Assembly: GCA_902489675.1 (NCBI GenBank)
Contig: CABUAP010000098.1
Coordinates: 1 to 5,374 of the forward strand
Length of the DNA: 5,374 nt
From: an uncultured Azospirillum sp.
GTDB lineage: Bacteria > Pseudomonadota > Alphaproteobacteria > RF32 > CAG-239
Direction: 5' to 3'
The notes below the pieces were generated by a model. It made no database searches, was not told where the DNA came from, and saw only the letters and a list, made by a program, of their open reading frames with translations. This document shows, one piece after another, positions 4,820-5,374 of this stretch. Position numbers and translations under genes: made by a program. Position 1 is the stretch's first letter; every line of letters starts with the position of its first letter.

Positions 4820-5296
4820 TTAAAATTTACAAGCCAGTTCTTCGGCAAAAACATCCGGCATACTGCCAAACACATCCTGCCAAATCCGACCGATTCTGCG
4901 TCCCCACCAAATCAATGTCCCGATCAGCATCCTGCTGCCGGAAGCAATGATCCGTTTTTGCAGTTCAACCGACAAAAACAACCGCCGCAGTTCTTTTTCG
5001 GCAGCCTTTTTATCGGGACGGTCAACCAAAGCCGAAGCCATCACCGGCACCTGTGCACAAAGGTCTTCAATACAATCTGCACGTTCCAACATATAATCAT
5101 GCCGGCGAATTTCTTTGAAATGGTGCATTCGGCAAATAAGGCGCTGCAACAATGTATAAAGCTCCGATTGACGGCCGGCCGCAAAAAATATTTTGGCATC
5201 ATCAAGCCCGATCTCATTCAAATCACGTTCGCCGGCCGAAGATTGAGTCAATTTTCCTTTGCGGGCAAACAAATAAACGGACAAATTCTGTTTCAT
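4820..5296 (-). CDS. Hypothetical protein, 158 residues
   Basis: I do not recognise a family. The sequence is basic and mostly helical. Residues 1-50 include a short strand-like start (NLSVYLFARKG) and the helix LDDAKIFFAAGRQSELYTLLQRLICRM. Residues 95-115 (PDKKAAEKELRRLFLSVELQK) form a charged helix. Residues 116-140 (RIIASGSRMLIGTLIWWGRRIGRIW) are amphipathic with tryptophans on a basic face, which may touch a membrane surface, but this is too charged for a normal transmembrane segment. Three His and Cys-containing stretches (CRMHHF, RRHDY, DCIEDLC) stand at 55-80, without a clear metal-binding spacing. ATG at 5296 has no Shine-Dalgarno sequence but an ATTATTAA motif 10 bases upstream. A good terminator follows 20 bases after the stop. 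The neighbourhood gives no hint of function. Confidence 0.7.
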   Translation of the reverse strand: MKQNLSVYLFARKGKLTQSSAGERDLNEIGLDDAKIFFAAGRQSELYTLLQRLICRMHHFKEIRRHDYMLERADCIEDLCAQVPVMASALVDRPDKKAAEKELRRLFLSVELQKRIIASGSRMLIGTLIWWGRRIGRIWQDVFGSMPDVFAEELACKF

Positions 5297-5336
5297 ATCT
5301 GAAGATTTAATAATTAATAAATAAGGTTATCTATGC

Positions 5337-5368
5337 GTTATAGTGTACGGATTTTTTTTGAAAAAATC
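5337..5368 (-). promoter_or_regulatory. Possible -10 box and AT hairpin upstream of the 158-residue gene
   Basis: TATAAC (5342-5337) on the minus strand could be a -10 box about 40 bases before the ATG at 5296. No good -35 box is spaced correctly. Just upstream, GATTTTTT (5350-5357) and AAAAAATC (5361-5368) are 8-base inverted copies around TTG. The window ends here, so its role, for example in ending an upstream unit or as an AT-rich promoter element, is open. Confidence 0.3.
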
Positions 5369-5374
5369 AACACA

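Noticed and set aside
4958..5302. Plus-strand ORF of 114 codons opposite the 158-residue gene
   Set aside because: No start signals; the minus-strand gene is followed by a proper terminator.
1..5374. CRISPR array, transposon ends, tRNA or phage attachment site
   Set aside because: No regularly spaced repeats, no transposase-like ORF, no cloverleaf-like sequence and no long direct repeats were found by eye on either strand.

Overview
The window looks like a piece of a chromosome from a moderate-GC alphaproteobacterium, possibly one of the host-associated lineages with AT-rich intergenic DNA. The lineage call is an inference. It rests on the N-terminus of a ComEC-type channel whose RWFLWxPVFLGIGI opening is typical of alphaproteobacteria, on mixed GC-rich/AT-rich codon use, and on TTGACA/TATAAT-type promoters and intrinsic terminators. 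I see no rRNA, tRNA, CRISPR array, insertion sequence or phage gene.

Layout from left to right. Positions 1-590 (minus) hold the start of comEC, which runs off the left edge. Positions 711-1007 (minus) hold a 98-residue orphan with its own promoter and a strong terminator. Positions 1066-2319 (minus) encode a lipoprotein with an alpha/beta-hydrolase fold. Divergent to it, 2406-3173 (plus) encodes a 255-residue helical protein of unknown function. Convergent to that, 3218-4033 (minus) encodes a GNAT-family N-acetyltransferase. Positions 4034-4274 are a complex regulatory leader. Positions 4275-4700 (minus) encode a Cys-rich 141-residue protein and 4820-5296 (minus) a 158-residue orphan, separated by a terminator and a promoter. 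Apart from comEC, the hydrolase and the acetyltransferase, no product can be given a function.

The most interesting region is 4034-4256. A 26-codon ORF (4104-4184, minus) with a good Shine-Dalgarno sequence precedes a textbook intrinsic terminator (4049-4076). The T-tract of that terminator ends only four bases before the Shine-Dalgarno sequence of the acetyltransferase gene. Four RNA segments can pair 1:2, 2:3 and 3:4, the same logic as the trp attenuator: 1 and 2 lie inside the small ORF, 3 and 4 form the terminator, and 2:3 is an antiterminator. A 12-bp inverted repeat surrounds a TTGACA promoter upstream. Together these suggest an acetyltransferase controlled by translation of a leader peptide, and perhaps also by a DNA-binding regulator. 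This is read from base pairing alone and has not been tested.

The other genes seem to be independent units: hairpin terminators follow the 98-residue, 158-residue and acetyltransferase genes. Three of the orphans lack a Shine-Dalgarno sequence and share an ATTATTAAT-like motif just before the start codon.
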